Below, in pieces: positions 12,132-19,755 of a stretch of 64,000 nucleotides of DNA. The translations under genes were made by a program, and so were the position numbers. Within the stretch, counting starts at the first letter, position 1, and the number at the start of each line of letters is the position of its first letter. This stretch comes from Streptomyces lomondensis (lineage in GTDB: Bacteria > Actinomycetota > Actinomycetes > Streptomycetales > Streptomycetaceae), in NCBI RefSeq assembly GCF_014651035.1, contig NZ_BMWC01000002.1, forward strand, positions 310,001-374,000. Reading direction: 5' to 3'. Under the pieces are notes generated by a model. It was not told where the DNA came from. It ran no database searches and saw only the letters and a list, made by a program, of their open reading frames with translations.

Positions 12132-12186
12132 GACTCAATCCTCAGTAAGTCGGCGCCCTGTGTGCGTCGGCGCAATCAGCGGCTTC

Positions 12187-12192
12187 TATAGT
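12187..12192 (+). promoter_or_regulatory. Probable -10 element for the DUF4307 gene
   Basis: TATAGT stands out in a GC-rich divergent intergenic region about 90 nt before the downstream ATG. No convincing -35 at 17-18 nt spacing. Confidence 0.4.
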
Positions 12193-12280
12193 GACCGAAT
12201 CGGGGGGCGAATAATTCCGGGACCGGGTATCCCGGGGCCCTTCCGGGAGGTTCGTCCCGGCCCCCGCATGGAGGACGATC

Positions 12281-12679
12281 ATGAGCACGGCGAGCACGCG
12301 ACTGCCCGAGGGCCGTTACGGCCGTTCCTCGGACGAGCGCGCCGACCGCAAGCTCAAGGCCGTCGGCACCGTCCTCGCCGTGGCGCTGCTGGGGCTCGTC
12401 GGCTGGTTCGGCTACCACTACGTCGCCCAGAGCAAGATCAGCGCCGAGGTGATCAGCTTCGAGCCGGGCAAGGAGTCCGTGCGGGTGCACCTGGAGGTCC
12501 GCAAGGACGCCGGCGCCGACGGCTACTGCACCGTGCGCTCGCAGGCCGAGAACGGCGCCGAGGTGGGCCGGGCCGACTTCCGCTTCGACGGGGACGCCAC
12601 CCGCATCGACAAGGTCGTCACGCTGCGTACGACCTCCGAGGGGACCACGGCCGAGCTGCTGGGCTGCCACGCCGACTGA
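12281..12679 (+). CDS. DUF4307-like single-pass membrane protein
   Basis: A 132-aa protein. It has a basic cytoplasmic start (about 25 residues), one membrane helix (about 29-47) and an extracytoplasmic beta-rich domain of about 80 residues with two cysteines (GYCTV, LLGCHAD) that could pair. Size, layout and position between mca and greA match the DUF4307 proteins of actinobacteria, whose function is unknown. ATG at 12281 follows GGAGGACGATC, a good ribosome site. Confidence 0.85.
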   Translation: MSTASTRLPEGRYGRSSDERADRKLKAVGTVLAVALLGLVGWFGYHYVAQSKISAEVISFEPGKESVRVHLEVRKDAGADGYCTVRSQAENGAEVGRADFRFDGDATRIDKVVTLRTTSEGTTAELLGCHAD

Positions 12680-12858
12680 CGACAACCGGGCGTCACCTGG
12701 AATACGTAGCGCCTGACCTGCGTTGACGTGAATCTGGTGGCTTATGTCCTCCCCCTTCTGCCCCTGAATTGTTAGGCTCGTGGTTTCGCCCATCCGTGAA
12801 GGAACATGCTTCTGGGTAGGGCGATGCTTTGTATTCCCAGTACCTACGAGGAGCACCT

Positions 12859-13356
12859 GTGACCCAGACCAGCGAGAACGTCACCTGGCTGACCCAGGAG
12901 GCGTACAACAAGCTCAAGGCTGAGCTTGAGTACCTTACTGGTCCCGCGCGGGCGGAGATCTCCGCGAAGATCGCCGCGGCGCGCGAGGAGGGCGACCTGC
13001 GTGAGAACGGCGGGTACCACGCGGCCAAGGAGGAGCAGGGCAAGCAGGAACTCCGTGTGCGCCAGCTCACCCAGCTCCTCGAGAACGCCAAGGTCGGTGA
13101 GGCGCCCGCGGCGGACGGCGCCGTGGCGCCCGGCATGGTCGTCACGATCGCGTTCGACGGTGACGAGGACGACACGCTGACGTTCCTGCTCGCCTCGCGC
13201 GAGTACGCGAGCGCCGACATCGAGACGTACTCCCCGCAGTCCCCGCTGGGCACCGGCGTGATCGGCCACAAGGTCGGCGAGGACGCGGAGTACGAGCTGC
13301 CGAACGGCAAGAAGGCCTCGGTGAAGATCCTGAAGGCCGAGCCGTACGAGGGCTGA
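12859..13356 (+). CDS. greA: Transcription elongation factor GreA
   Basis: A 165-aa protein that stimulates RNA cleavage in backtracked RNA polymerase through the secondary channel. The N-terminal coiled coil (about 12-75) carries the acidic tip GDLREN (Asp46, Glu49). The C-terminal FKBP-like domain contains SPLGTGVIGHKVGE. GTG at 12859 is chosen because GAGGAG precedes it by 5 nt and the family start aligns. The 179-nt leader is unusually long. It ends in a terminator shared with the convergent ABC permease. Confidence 0.97.
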   Translation: MTQTSENVTWLTQEAYNKLKAELEYLTGPARAEISAKIAAAREEGDLRENGGYHAAKEEQGKQELRVRQLTQLLENAKVGEAPAADGAVAPGMVVTIAFDGDEDDTLTFLLASREYASADIETYSPQSPLGTGVIGHKVGEDAEYELPNGKKASVKILKAEPYEG

Positions 13357-13377
13357 GCACCCGACCGACCTTCGACC

Positions 13378-13408
13378 TGCCCCCGGCACCGCTGCGGCGC
13401 CGGGGGCA
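13378..13408. terminator. Bidirectional hairpin terminator after greA
   Basis: A 10-bp stem (13378-13387 with 13399-13408) of G/C pairs with an 11-nt loop, between convergent greA and the ABC permease gene. Confidence 0.75.
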
Positions 13409-13452
13409 TCGTCATACCGTCGCGGACCACGCGGCCTCCTGAGCCACAGCCG

Positions 13453-14253
13453 TCAGCCGGTCGCCCGGCGGTACTTGCGGACCGCGAGCGTGCGGAACAC
13501 CAGGATGATCACGACCGACCAGATCAGCGAGGCCCACACGGGGTGCTGCATGGGCCAGGCGTCGGGCGTCTCGAAGCCCGGCGGAAGGTTGCCGAACAAC
13601 TCGCGGCACGCCTGTACGACGGCGCTGAAGGGGTTCCACTCCGCGATGTGCCGCAGGAAGGACGGCATCAGGTTCGCGTCCACGAACGCGTTCGAGATGA
13701 AGGTCAGCGGAAACAGCCAGATCAGTCCGCCCGAGGTCGCCGCCTCCGGAGTGCGCACGGACAGTCCGATGAGCGCGCCGATCCACGAGAACGCGTACCC
13801 GAAGAGCAGGAGCAGGGCGAATCCGGCGAGGACCTTGCCGAAGTTCTCGTGCGTACGCCAGCCGACGATCACCGCGACGACCGCCAGGACGACGAGGGTG
13901 AGCGCCGTCTGCACCAGGTCGGCGATGGTCCGGCCGGTCAGGACCGCGCCCCGCGCCATCGGCAGCGAGCGGAAGCGGTCGATGAGTCCCTTGTGCATGT
14001 CGTCGGCGATGCCCGCACCCGCGCCCGCGGTGGCGAAGGTGACGGTCTGGGCGAAGATGCCGGCCATCAGGAACTCGCGGTACGCCTGGGTCGAGTTGGA
14101 CGAGCCGACCTGGATCGAGCCGCCGAACACGTAGGTGAACAGCACCACGAACATGATCGGCTGGATGAGTCCGAAGATGAGCATCTCGGGGATCCGGCCC
14201 ATGCGGATCAAGTTCCTGCGGGCGATGACCGCGGAATCGCTGATGGCGCTCAC
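13453..14253 (-). CDS. DrrB-type ABC-2 transporter permease
   Basis: A 266-aa membrane subunit with six hydrophobic segments and the ABC-2 signature region (GLIWLFPLTFISNAFV, then MPSFLRHIAEWNPFSAVVQACRELF) typical of daunorubicin-resistance DrrB permeases. GTG at 14253 overlaps the ATPase stop as GTGA, so the two are translated together. It forms an exporter with the adjacent ATPase for an unknown, probably hydrophobic, substrate. Confidence 0.92.
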   Translation of the reverse strand: MSAISDSAVIARRNLIRMGRIPEMLIFGLIQPIMFVVLFTYVFGGSIQVGSSNSTQAYREFLMAGIFAQTVTFATAGAGAGIADDMHKGLIDRFRSLPMARGAVLTGRTIADLVQTALTLVVLAVVAVIVGWRTHENFGKVLAGFALLLLFGYAFSWIGALIGLSVRTPEAATSGGLIWLFPLTFISNAFVDANLMPSFLRHIAEWNPFSAVVQACRELFGNLPPGFETPDAWPMQHPVWASLIWSVVIILVFRTLAVRKYRRATG

Positions 14254-15227
14254 TGGACGGCCCCCTTGCCGTTCTCCTCGTCCTTGACCTCGGCCACGTG
14301 TCCCGTCAGGGACAGGAAGACGTCGTCGAGGGTCGGCCGGCGCAGGCCGATGTCGTCGATCTCGATGCCGCGGGTGTCCAGCTCGCGGATGACCTCGGCG
14401 AGGAGCTTGGCGCCGCCGGTCACGGGTGCGGTGAGCTTGCGCATGTGGTCCTCGACCGTGACCTCGCCCTTGCCGAAGCCGGTGAGGACCTCGGCGGCGG
14501 CCTGGATGTGCTCGCGCTCGTGGACCACGACCTCGACGCGCTCGCCACCGGTGCGGGCCTTGAGCTGGTCGGAGGTGCCCTGGGCGATGACCCTGCCGTG
14601 GTCGACCACCGCGATCTCGTGCGCCAGGTGGTCGGCCTCCTCCAGGTACTGCGTGGTCAGCAGCAGCGTCGTGCCGCCGGAGACCAGTTGCTTGATGACC
14701 TCCCACAGCTGCTGGCGGTTGCGCGGGTCGAGGCCGGTCGTCGGCTCGTCCATGAACATCACGGGCGGTGAGACGACGAGGGCCGCCGCGAGGTCGAGGC
14801 GGCGGCGCATGCCGCCCGAGTAGGTCTTGGTGGGGCGGTCGGCGGCGTCCGTGAGGTGGAACTGCTCCAGCAGCTCGGCCGCGCGCTCCTTCGCCGCCTT
14901 CGCCCGCATCTGGTAGAGCTGCCCGACCATCTGGAGGTTCTCGCGGCCGGTCAGGTATTCGTCGACGGCCGCGAACTGGCCGGACAGGCCGATGGAGCGG
15001 CGGACGGCGTCGGGCTGCTTGAGCACGTCGATGCCCGCGACGACCGCCCGTCCGCGGTCGGGGCGCAGCAGGGTCGTCAGGCAGCGGACGGTGGTCGTCT
15101 TGCCCGCGCCGTTCGGCCCGAGCAAGCCCAGGACGGTGCCCTCGGGCACGTCGAGGTCGACGCCGTCCAAGGCCCGTACGTCACCGAAGCTCTTGACCAG
15201 ACCTTCGGCATAAATGGCGCTTGGCAT
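14250..15227 (-). CDS. DrrA-type ABC transporter ATP-binding protein
   Basis: A 325-aa ATPase. Walker A GPNGAGKTT (about 37-45), signature YSGGMRRRLDLAAAL, Walker B VMFMDEPTTGLD, switch His region TTQYLEEAD. The C-terminal region of about 100 residues, including RRPTLDDVFLSLTG, is the DrrA drug-exporter type. ATG at 15227 follows GGGGA at good spacing. First gene of a two-gene operon. No regulator gene adjoins it, although its promoter carries a strong operator-like palindrome. Confidence 0.94.
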   Translation of the reverse strand: MPSAIYAEGLVKSFGDVRALDGVDLDVPEGTVLGLLGPNGAGKTTTVRCLTTLLRPDRGRAVVAGIDVLKQPDAVRRSIGLSGQFAAVDEYLTGRENLQMVGQLYQMRAKAAKERAAELLEQFHLTDAADRPTKTYSGGMRRRLDLAAALVVSPPVMFMDEPTTGLDPRNRQQLWEVIKQLVSGGTTLLLTTQYLEEADHLAHEIAVVDHGRVIAQGTSDQLKARTGGERVEVVVHEREHIQAAAEVLTGFGKGEVTVEDHMRKLTAPVTGGAKLLAEVIRELDTRGIEIDDIGLRRPTLDDVFLSLTGHVAEVKDEENGKGAVQ

Positions 15228-15288
15228 ATGAATCCCCACGTCTTGGTGACTGGCCGGACAGATGCCCGGTGAGGCTTCTCACAGACAC

Positions 15289-15317
15289 ACCATAACGCGA
15301 TGTATCGCGTTTCTCAA
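15289..15317 (-). promoter_or_regulatory. drrAB-type promoter with palindromic operator filling the spacer
   Basis: On the minus strand, -35 TTGAGA (15312-15317) and -10 TATGGT (15289-15294) are separated by exactly 17 nt. Inside the spacer is the inverted repeat ACGCGAT-N2-ATCGCGT (15295-15310). A repressor bound there would block RNA polymerase. Size and symmetry fit a TetR or PadR dimer. Confidence 0.75.
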
Positions 15318-15378
15318 TGGGCCCCGTCCATGTCCGTTACGAGGGACGAAGGCGATCTTGACCGGCTCGGCAGCCAGG

Positions 15379-16608
15379 TCAGTCCATGACCGTGTAGCAC
15401 GCCTCGCGCAGCGCCTGACCCACCTCGGCGCAGTGCGCCGGGCCCTTCGTCTCCAGGTGCAGCTCGACCTCCGCCTCCGTGAGCCCGAGCCGTGGGTCGG
15501 TCCGTACATGGCTCACATCGAGGACGTTAGCGTCGACCACTGACAACACGCCCAGGAGAGTGGCGAGAGCGCCGGGCCGGTCGGTCAGCCGGAGGCGAAC
15601 CGCCAGGTAACGGCCCTGCGCGGCCATGCCGTGCCGCAGGACCCGCTGCATCAGCACCGGGTCGACGTTGCCGCCGGACAGCACCGCCACGACCGGGCCC
15701 TCGAAGGAGCCGGGCGCGCTCAGCAGCGCCGCGACCGGGCTCGCCCCGGCCGGCTCGACGACCAGCTTGGCCCGCTCCAGGCACAGCAGCAGCGCGGCGG
15801 ACAGCTCGTCCTCGCTCACCGTGCGCACCTCGTCGACCAGCCGGCCGATGAGCCCGAAGGGCACGTCGCCCGGCCGTCCGACCTTGATGCCGTCGGCCAT
15901 CGTCGCCGGGTTCCCGACCGTCACCGGCCGCCCCGCCGCCAGCGAGGGCGGATAGGCCGCCGCCCCGGCCGCCTGCACGCCGACGATCCTGAGGTCCGGC
16001 CGCAGGTCCTTCACCGCCACCGCGATCCCGGCGGCCAGCCCGCCGCCGCCGATGCCGACCACGATCGTGCGGACCTCGGGGCACTGCTCCAGGATCTCCA
16101 GGCCCACCGTGCCCTGGCCCGCGATGATGTCGGGATGGTCGAAGGGGTGGATGAACACCGCGCCCGTCTCGGCCGCGTACTCCTGCGCGGCGGCCAGCGT
16201 CTCGTCGACGACCTGGCCGTGCAGCCGCACCTCGGCCCCGTAGTCCCGGGTGGCGCTGACCTTGGGCAGCGGGGCGCCCTTCGGCATGAACACCGTGGAG
16301 CGCACGCCGAGCAGCGAGGACGCCAGGGCGACGCCCTGCGCGTGGTTGCCGGCGCTCGCGGCGACCACACCGGCGGCGCGCTCCTCGGGCAGCAGGCCGG
16401 CGATCCGGACGTACGCGCCGCGCAGCTTGAACGAGCCCGTCCGCTGGAGGTTCTCGCACTTGAGGTGCACCGGCGCGCCGACCAGCTGGGACAGGTGCCT
16501 GCTGCTCTCCATCGCGGTCACCCGCGCCACGCCCGAGAGCATCTTCTGGGCGCCGCGCACATCGTCGAGGGTGACGGGCTGCAAGGAGTCAGCCGTGCTG
16601 TAGCTCAT
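15379..16608 (-). CDS. Threonine ammonia-lyase (threonine dehydratase) with ACT domain
   Basis: A 409-aa PLP enzyme converting threonine to 2-oxobutanoate, the entry to isoleucine synthesis or threonine catabolism. The PLP lysine lies in GSFKLRGAY (about residue 60), the Asn loop is SAGNHAQG, and the phosphate loop is GIGGGGLAAG. A single C-terminal ACT-type domain (about 330-409, LTDRPGALATLLGVL) suggests amino-acid control. Length fits the short actinobacterial enzymes rather than the two-ACT E. coli IlvA. ATG at 16608. Divergent from the MarR gene. Confidence 0.93.
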   Translation of the reverse strand: MSYSTADSLQPVTLDDVRGAQKMLSGVARVTAMESSRHLSQLVGAPVHLKCENLQRTGSFKLRGAYVRIAGLLPEERAAGVVAASAGNHAQGVALASSLLGVRSTVFMPKGAPLPKVSATRDYGAEVRLHGQVVDETLAAAQEYAAETGAVFIHPFDHPDIIAGQGTVGLEILEQCPEVRTIVVGIGGGGLAAGIAVAVKDLRPDLRIVGVQAAGAAAYPPSLAAGRPVTVGNPATMADGIKVGRPGDVPFGLIGRLVDEVRTVSEDELSAALLLCLERAKLVVEPAGASPVAALLSAPGSFEGPVVAVLSGGNVDPVLMQRVLRHGMAAQGRYLAVRLRLTDRPGALATLLGVLSVVDANVLDVSHVRTDPRLGLTEAEVELHLETKGPAHCAEVGQALREACYTVMD

Positions 16609-16753
16609 GACTCCAGCATCGCAGTTCACGGGCGGGAACGGCCGTTGTGACCAACCTCCGAGACCCGCTTTGCGCAGCGCCGGTACGACCCGCCTTCCGG
16701 CCGCGTACCCTGTCCCCCAATCAGCCAGCCCTCCACGAAGTGAGCCCCCGGCC

Positions 16754-17278
16754 ATGCCCACAACACCTGAAATGTCGATGGACATGACGACCGTCGGTGA
16801 CACCGGTCTTCTCGACACGCTCCAGCACGAGGTGGCGCTGTTCGCCCGCCGTGCCGAACAGACCCGGCTCGGCGGGGTCGGGCAGGTGCGCAACTCCATG
16901 GACCGCGCCGCGTACCTGCTGCTCAACCGGCTCGACAAGGAAGGGCCGATGGGCGTCAAGGCGCTCGCCGCGAGCATGGGGATCGACTCGTCGACGGTCA
17001 CCCGGCAGGTGGCTCCGCTCGTCGACACCGGTCTGGTCAAGCGCACCTCGCACCCCGAGGACGGGCGCGCGGTGGTGCTCCAGCTGTCCCCGCGCGGGCA
17101 GGCGCGCCTGGAGGAAGTCCGCTCGTCGCGGCGGCAGTTGATGGCCGAGCTGACCCACGACTGGGAGCCGGAGGAGCGCGAGGCGTTCTGCTCGCTCCTC
17201 ACCCGCTTCAACACCGCGCTGTCCTCCCGGATGGCGGCGCAGGGGGTGCCGGGGCCGGAGGCGCAGTCGCCGTCCTGA
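16754..17278 (+). CDS. MarR family transcriptional regulator
   Basis: A 174-aa winged-helix regulator. The core (about 35-150) shows the MarR order of helices: AAYLLLNRLDKEGPMGVKALA, recognition helix DSSTVTRQVAPLV, and wing KRTSHPEDGRAVVLQLSPRG. ATG at 16754 is the first in-frame candidate with the expected N-terminus; the ribosome site is weak and ATG at 16772 is possible. A TACCCT hexamer about 45 nt upstream may be the -10. Divergent from threonine dehydratase, which it may or may not regulate. Confidence 0.9.
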   Translation: MPTTPEMSMDMTTVGDTGLLDTLQHEVALFARRAEQTRLGGVGQVRNSMDRAAYLLLNRLDKEGPMGVKALAASMGIDSSTVTRQVAPLVDTGLVKRTSHPEDGRAVVLQLSPRGQARLEEVRSSRRQLMAELTHDWEPEEREAFCSLLTRFNTALSSRMAAQGVPGPEAQSPS

Positions 17279-17372
17279 TCAGCCGTACGGGATCACGGAG
17301 GGGCGGACGCCGACACCGCCCGGAGTCCATGATCCACGCGCGCGTGACGAGCGGCCGGGCCGTGCGCGGCTC

Positions 17373-17402
17373 TTGACCGCGGGGGCGCTGCTGGCCTGAT
17401 AT
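17373..17402 (+). promoter_or_regulatory. Candidate promoter for the sigma-like gene chain
   Basis: TTGACC (17373-17378), 18 nt, TGATAT (17397-17402), about 68 nt before the GTG at 17470. The hexamers are reasonable but not perfect. Confidence 0.4.
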
Positions 17403-17469
17403 GAGACCGGGTCCCCGTCGCACGCGGCCGGGCCCGCATCCTCAGGGTCGCCCTCAGGCGGGAGGCGCG

Positions 17470-17973
17470 GTGCGACAACGGCATGCGTCCCAGGCAGTCC
17501 GGCGGGCCCGGGAGTTTGAGGCGTTCGTCGCGGGCGCGGCCGGGCGGCTGCTGCACGCCGCCACCCTGCTCACCGCGGAGGCCCCGGACGACAACCCCCG
17601 CGCGCGGCGCCTGCTGACGCTGTCGCTGGCCCGCACGTACGCGTGCTGGGACCGGCTGCGCGGCGAGGATCCGTACGACCGCACCCGCCAGGACCTGGCC
17701 ACCCGCTTCGCGCGCGGCGCCTGGCACCACTACGGCGCTCTCGGCCGCTCCCGCCCGCACCCCGGCAGTCCCCTGGCCCCGCTCACCCCGCAGGAGCGGC
17801 TGATCCTGGTGCTCAGGCTCCACGAGGGCGTCGCCGAGGAGCAGACGGCGGCCCTGCTCGGCCTGTCCACGGAGCGCGTACGGGCGATCTGCCACCGGGC
17901 GACGTCGACCCTGCTGCACCGGCCTCGGGGCCCGGCACCGGCGGTGCCGGCCGCGAAGGCGGTGCCGTCATGA
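17470..17973 (+). CDS. Sigma-70-like protein (SigE/ECF type, divergent region 2)
   Basis: A 167-aa protein. The C-terminal half contains a clear sigma region 4 helix-turn-helix (LTPQERLILVLRLHEGVAEEQTAALLGLSTERVRAI). The N-terminal half resembles region 2 of the actinobacterial SigE-like ECF group (FEAFVAGAAGRLLHAATLLT, then a helix ending RLRGEDPYDR), but the region 2.4/2.3 core looks degenerate. GTG at 17470 is chosen because GGGAGG lies 5 nt upstream. Its stop overlaps the next start as ATGA. Two small downstream ORFs are coupled to it, the last a membrane protein that could act as its partner. Promoter recognition is unproven. Confidence 0.7.
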   Translation: MRQRHASQAVRRAREFEAFVAGAAGRLLHAATLLTAEAPDDNPRARRLLTLSLARTYACWDRLRGEDPYDRTRQDLATRFARGAWHHYGALGRSRPHPGSPLAPLTPQERLILVLRLHEGVAEEQTAALLGLSTERVRAICHRATSTLLHRPRGPAPAVPAAKAVPS

Positions 17974-18162
17974 ACCCACCCGGCGAGAGCCCACCCGTCA
18001 TGAGCCCACCCGGCGAGAGCCATTCCGACGAGCGCCGTCCCGACGCAAGCCGTCCCGACGTGAGGCCTCTCGTCGCAAGCCGTCCCGACGTGAGGCCTCC
18101 CGACGTGAGCCGTCCCGACGTGAGGCCTCCCGTCGCAAGCCCTTCCGACGAGCGGGGACGGG
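17970..18162 (+). repeat. 30-nt tandem array (15-nt subunit)
   Basis: Units start at 17970, 18000, 18030, 18060, 18090 and 18120, with a last half at 18150. Units 4, 5 and 6 are nearly identical; 1 and 2 form a second variant. Confidence 0.85.
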
Positions 18163-18167
18163 GATGA
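17970..18167 (+). CDS. 65-aa repeat protein encoded entirely by a 15/30-nt tandem repeat
   Basis: The reading frame consists of six 30-nt units plus a 15-nt remainder and stop, each made of 15-nt halves related to GTGAGCCGTCCCGAC. The product is a string of MSPPGES-, VRPPDVSRPD- and VRPLVASRPD-like decapeptides, rich in Pro, Arg, Ser and Asp and without hydrophobic segments. ATG overlaps the sigma-like stop (ATGA) and its stop overlaps the next gene (ATGA), so ribosomes can pass through all three. It may be a disordered linker protein, or simply expanded DNA that keeps the frame open to carry coupling. Confidence 0.5.
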   Translation: MNPPGESPPVMSPPGESHSDERRPDASRPDVRPLVASRPDVRPPDVSRPDVRPPVASPSDERGRG

Positions 18168-18412
18168 GGGGAACCGACCGCGAGGCGGCCGTGCGGCGGC
18201 TGCTGGAGCAGGCGCCGCGGCCCGTGCCGCCCGAGATCCACGCGGAGGCGGTGCGCCGGGGCGGGCGCATGCTGCGGCGCCGGACGCTCGCCCGCCGCGC
18301 GCTGTGGCTGCTGCTGTTCGCCGCGGCCGTGGCGTTCACGGTGTGGGCGCTGACGGCCCGCCCGTGGGTGGAGCCGCCGTCGGACACGACTCCACCCCTC
18401 ACCGGCTGGTGA
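18164..18412 (+). CDS. Small membrane protein, possible partner of the sigma-like protein
   Basis: An 82-aa protein. The cytoplasmic N-terminus (about 45 residues) is basic with Arg clusters, followed by one membrane helix (about 48-66, LWLLLFAAAVAFTVWAL) and a short Pro-rich external tail. ATG overlaps the preceding stop as ATGA. Anti-sigma factors often have this order of a small cytoplasmic domain then one helix, but no ZAS or other anti-sigma motif is visible, so the partnership rests on gene order alone. Confidence 0.65.
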   Translation: MRGTDREAAVRRLLEQAPRPVPPEIHAEAVRRGGRMLRRRTLARRALWLLLFAAAVAFTVWALTARPWVEPPSDTTPPLTGW

Positions 18413-18437
18413 CCCCGCGAGGGCCCGCCCCCGTCGC

Positions 18438-19592
18438 CTAGCCGAGCGCCTGCTGAAGGTCTTCCAGCAGGTCGTCGGCGTTCTCGATGCCGACGGAGAG
18501 GCGCACCAGGTCGGCCGGGACCTCCAGGGCCGAGCCGGCCGCGGAGGCGTGGGTCATACGGCCCGGGTGCTCGATCAGCGACTCGACACCGCCCAGGGAC
18601 TCGCCCAGCGTGAACACCTTGGCGCGGTTGCAGACCTCGACGGCCGCCCCCTCGCCGCCCTCGACCCGGAACGAGACCATGCCGCCGAAGGACTTCATCT
18701 GCTTGGCGGCGACCTCGTGGCCGGGGTGCTCCGGCAGGCCCGGGTACAGCACGCTCGTCACGCGCGCGTGCCGGGTGAGCATGTCGGCGACCTTGGCGGC
18801 GTTCTCGCTGTGCCGGTCCATGCGCACCGCGAGCGTCTTGGTGCCGCGCAGCACCAGCCAGGAGTCGAACGGCCCGGCGACGGCGCCCATCGCGTTCTGG
18901 TGGAAGGCCAGCTCCTCGCCCAGGTCGACGTCGCTGGTGACCAGGGCGCCGCCGACGACGTCCGAGTGGCCGCCCATGTACTTGGTCAGCGAGTGCACGA
19001 CGATGTCCGCGCCGAGCGCGAGCGGCTGCTGGAGGTAGGGCGTGGCGAAGGTGTTGTCGACGACGAGTCGGGCGCCGGCGTCCCGGGCGACCTGAGCGAC
19101 GGCGGCGATGTCGGTGACGCCGAGCAGCGGGTTGGACGGGGTCTCCACCCACACGACCTTGGTCTTCGGGGTGAGGGCGGCCCGTACGGCGGCCGGGTCG
19201 CTCGTGTCGGCGACCGACCACTCCACGCCCCAGCGGGCGACGACCTTGGCGAACAGGCGGAACGTGCCGCCATAGGCGTCGTTGGGGATGACGACGTGGT
19301 CGCCGGGGCTGAGCAGCGTCCGCAACAGGCAGTCCTCGGCCGCCAGTCCGGACGCGAACGCGAGGCCGCGGCGGCCGCCCTCCAGGGCGGCGAGGTTCTC
19401 CTCCAGCGCGCTCCTGGTCGGATTGGCGCTGCGGCTGTACTCGTAGCCGCCGCGCAGGCCGCCGACGCCGTCCTGCTTGTAGGTCGAGACCTGGTAGATC
19501 GGCGGGACGACCGCGCCCGTCAGGGGGTCGGCGGTGTTGCCCGCGTGGATCGCGAGCGTCTCGAAGTGCTGACTGATGTGCCTGTCGCTCAT
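18438..19592 (-). CDS. Cystathionine gamma-synthase/lyase (PLP Cys/Met metabolism family)
   Basis: A 384-aa PLP enzyme of trans-sulfuration. The PLP lysine lies in HSLTKYMGGHSDVVGG (about residue 205). Other family motifs are EYSRSANPTR, FASGLAAEDCLL, PNDAYGGTFRLF, VDNTFATPYLQQPL and the C-terminal LVRLSVGIEN. Synthase and lyase cannot be told apart reliably by eye. ATG at 19592 lies 8 nt after a TACCCT -10, so the mRNA is probably leaderless. Followed on the minus strand by the convergent membrane-protein gene. Confidence 0.92.
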   Translation of the reverse strand: MSDRHISQHFETLAIHAGNTADPLTGAVVPPIYQVSTYKQDGVGGLRGGYEYSRSANPTRSALEENLAALEGGRRGLAFASGLAAEDCLLRTLLSPGDHVVIPNDAYGGTFRLFAKVVARWGVEWSVADTSDPAAVRAALTPKTKVVWVETPSNPLLGVTDIAAVAQVARDAGARLVVDNTFATPYLQQPLALGADIVVHSLTKYMGGHSDVVGGALVTSDVDLGEELAFHQNAMGAVAGPFDSWLVLRGTKTLAVRMDRHSENAAKVADMLTRHARVTSVLYPGLPEHPGHEVAAKQMKSFGGMVSFRVEGGEGAAVEVCNRAKVFTLGESLGGVESLIEHPGRMTHASAAGSALEVPADLVRLSVGIENADDLLEDLQQALG

Positions 19593-19600
19593 GGGCACCG

Positions 19601-19606
19601 AGGGTA
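19601..19606 (-). promoter_or_regulatory. -10 element, leaderless start of the gamma-synthase gene
   Basis: TACCCT on the minus strand ends 8 nt before the ATG at 19592; no ribosome site is present. Confidence 0.5.
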
Positions 19607-19658
19607 GTGCGCCGACGCGAAGAGTGCCGGACTACGAGGCGGCCGGGGCTCCGGGACG

Positions 19659-19705
19659 GGTTTTCCACAGGGCGGCGGGGGTCGCGCGGCCAGGTTTTCC
19701 ACAGG
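19659..19705 (+). repeat. Two identical 13-bp DnaA-box-like direct repeats
   Basis: GGTTTTCCACAGG occurs at 19659-19671 and again at 19693-19705. The core TTTTCCACA differs at one base from the actinomycete DnaA box TTGTCCACA. The pair lies between divergent genes. Confidence 0.55.
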
Positions 19706-19755
19706 TTCGCGGAGCAGGTTGGCCAATTGTCGGCGTGGTCTGGTTCGCTTGTGGC

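Noticed and set aside
17970..18162. CRISPR-like array
   Set aside because: Repeats are contiguous with a 15/30-nt period, have no unique spacers and there are no cas genes.
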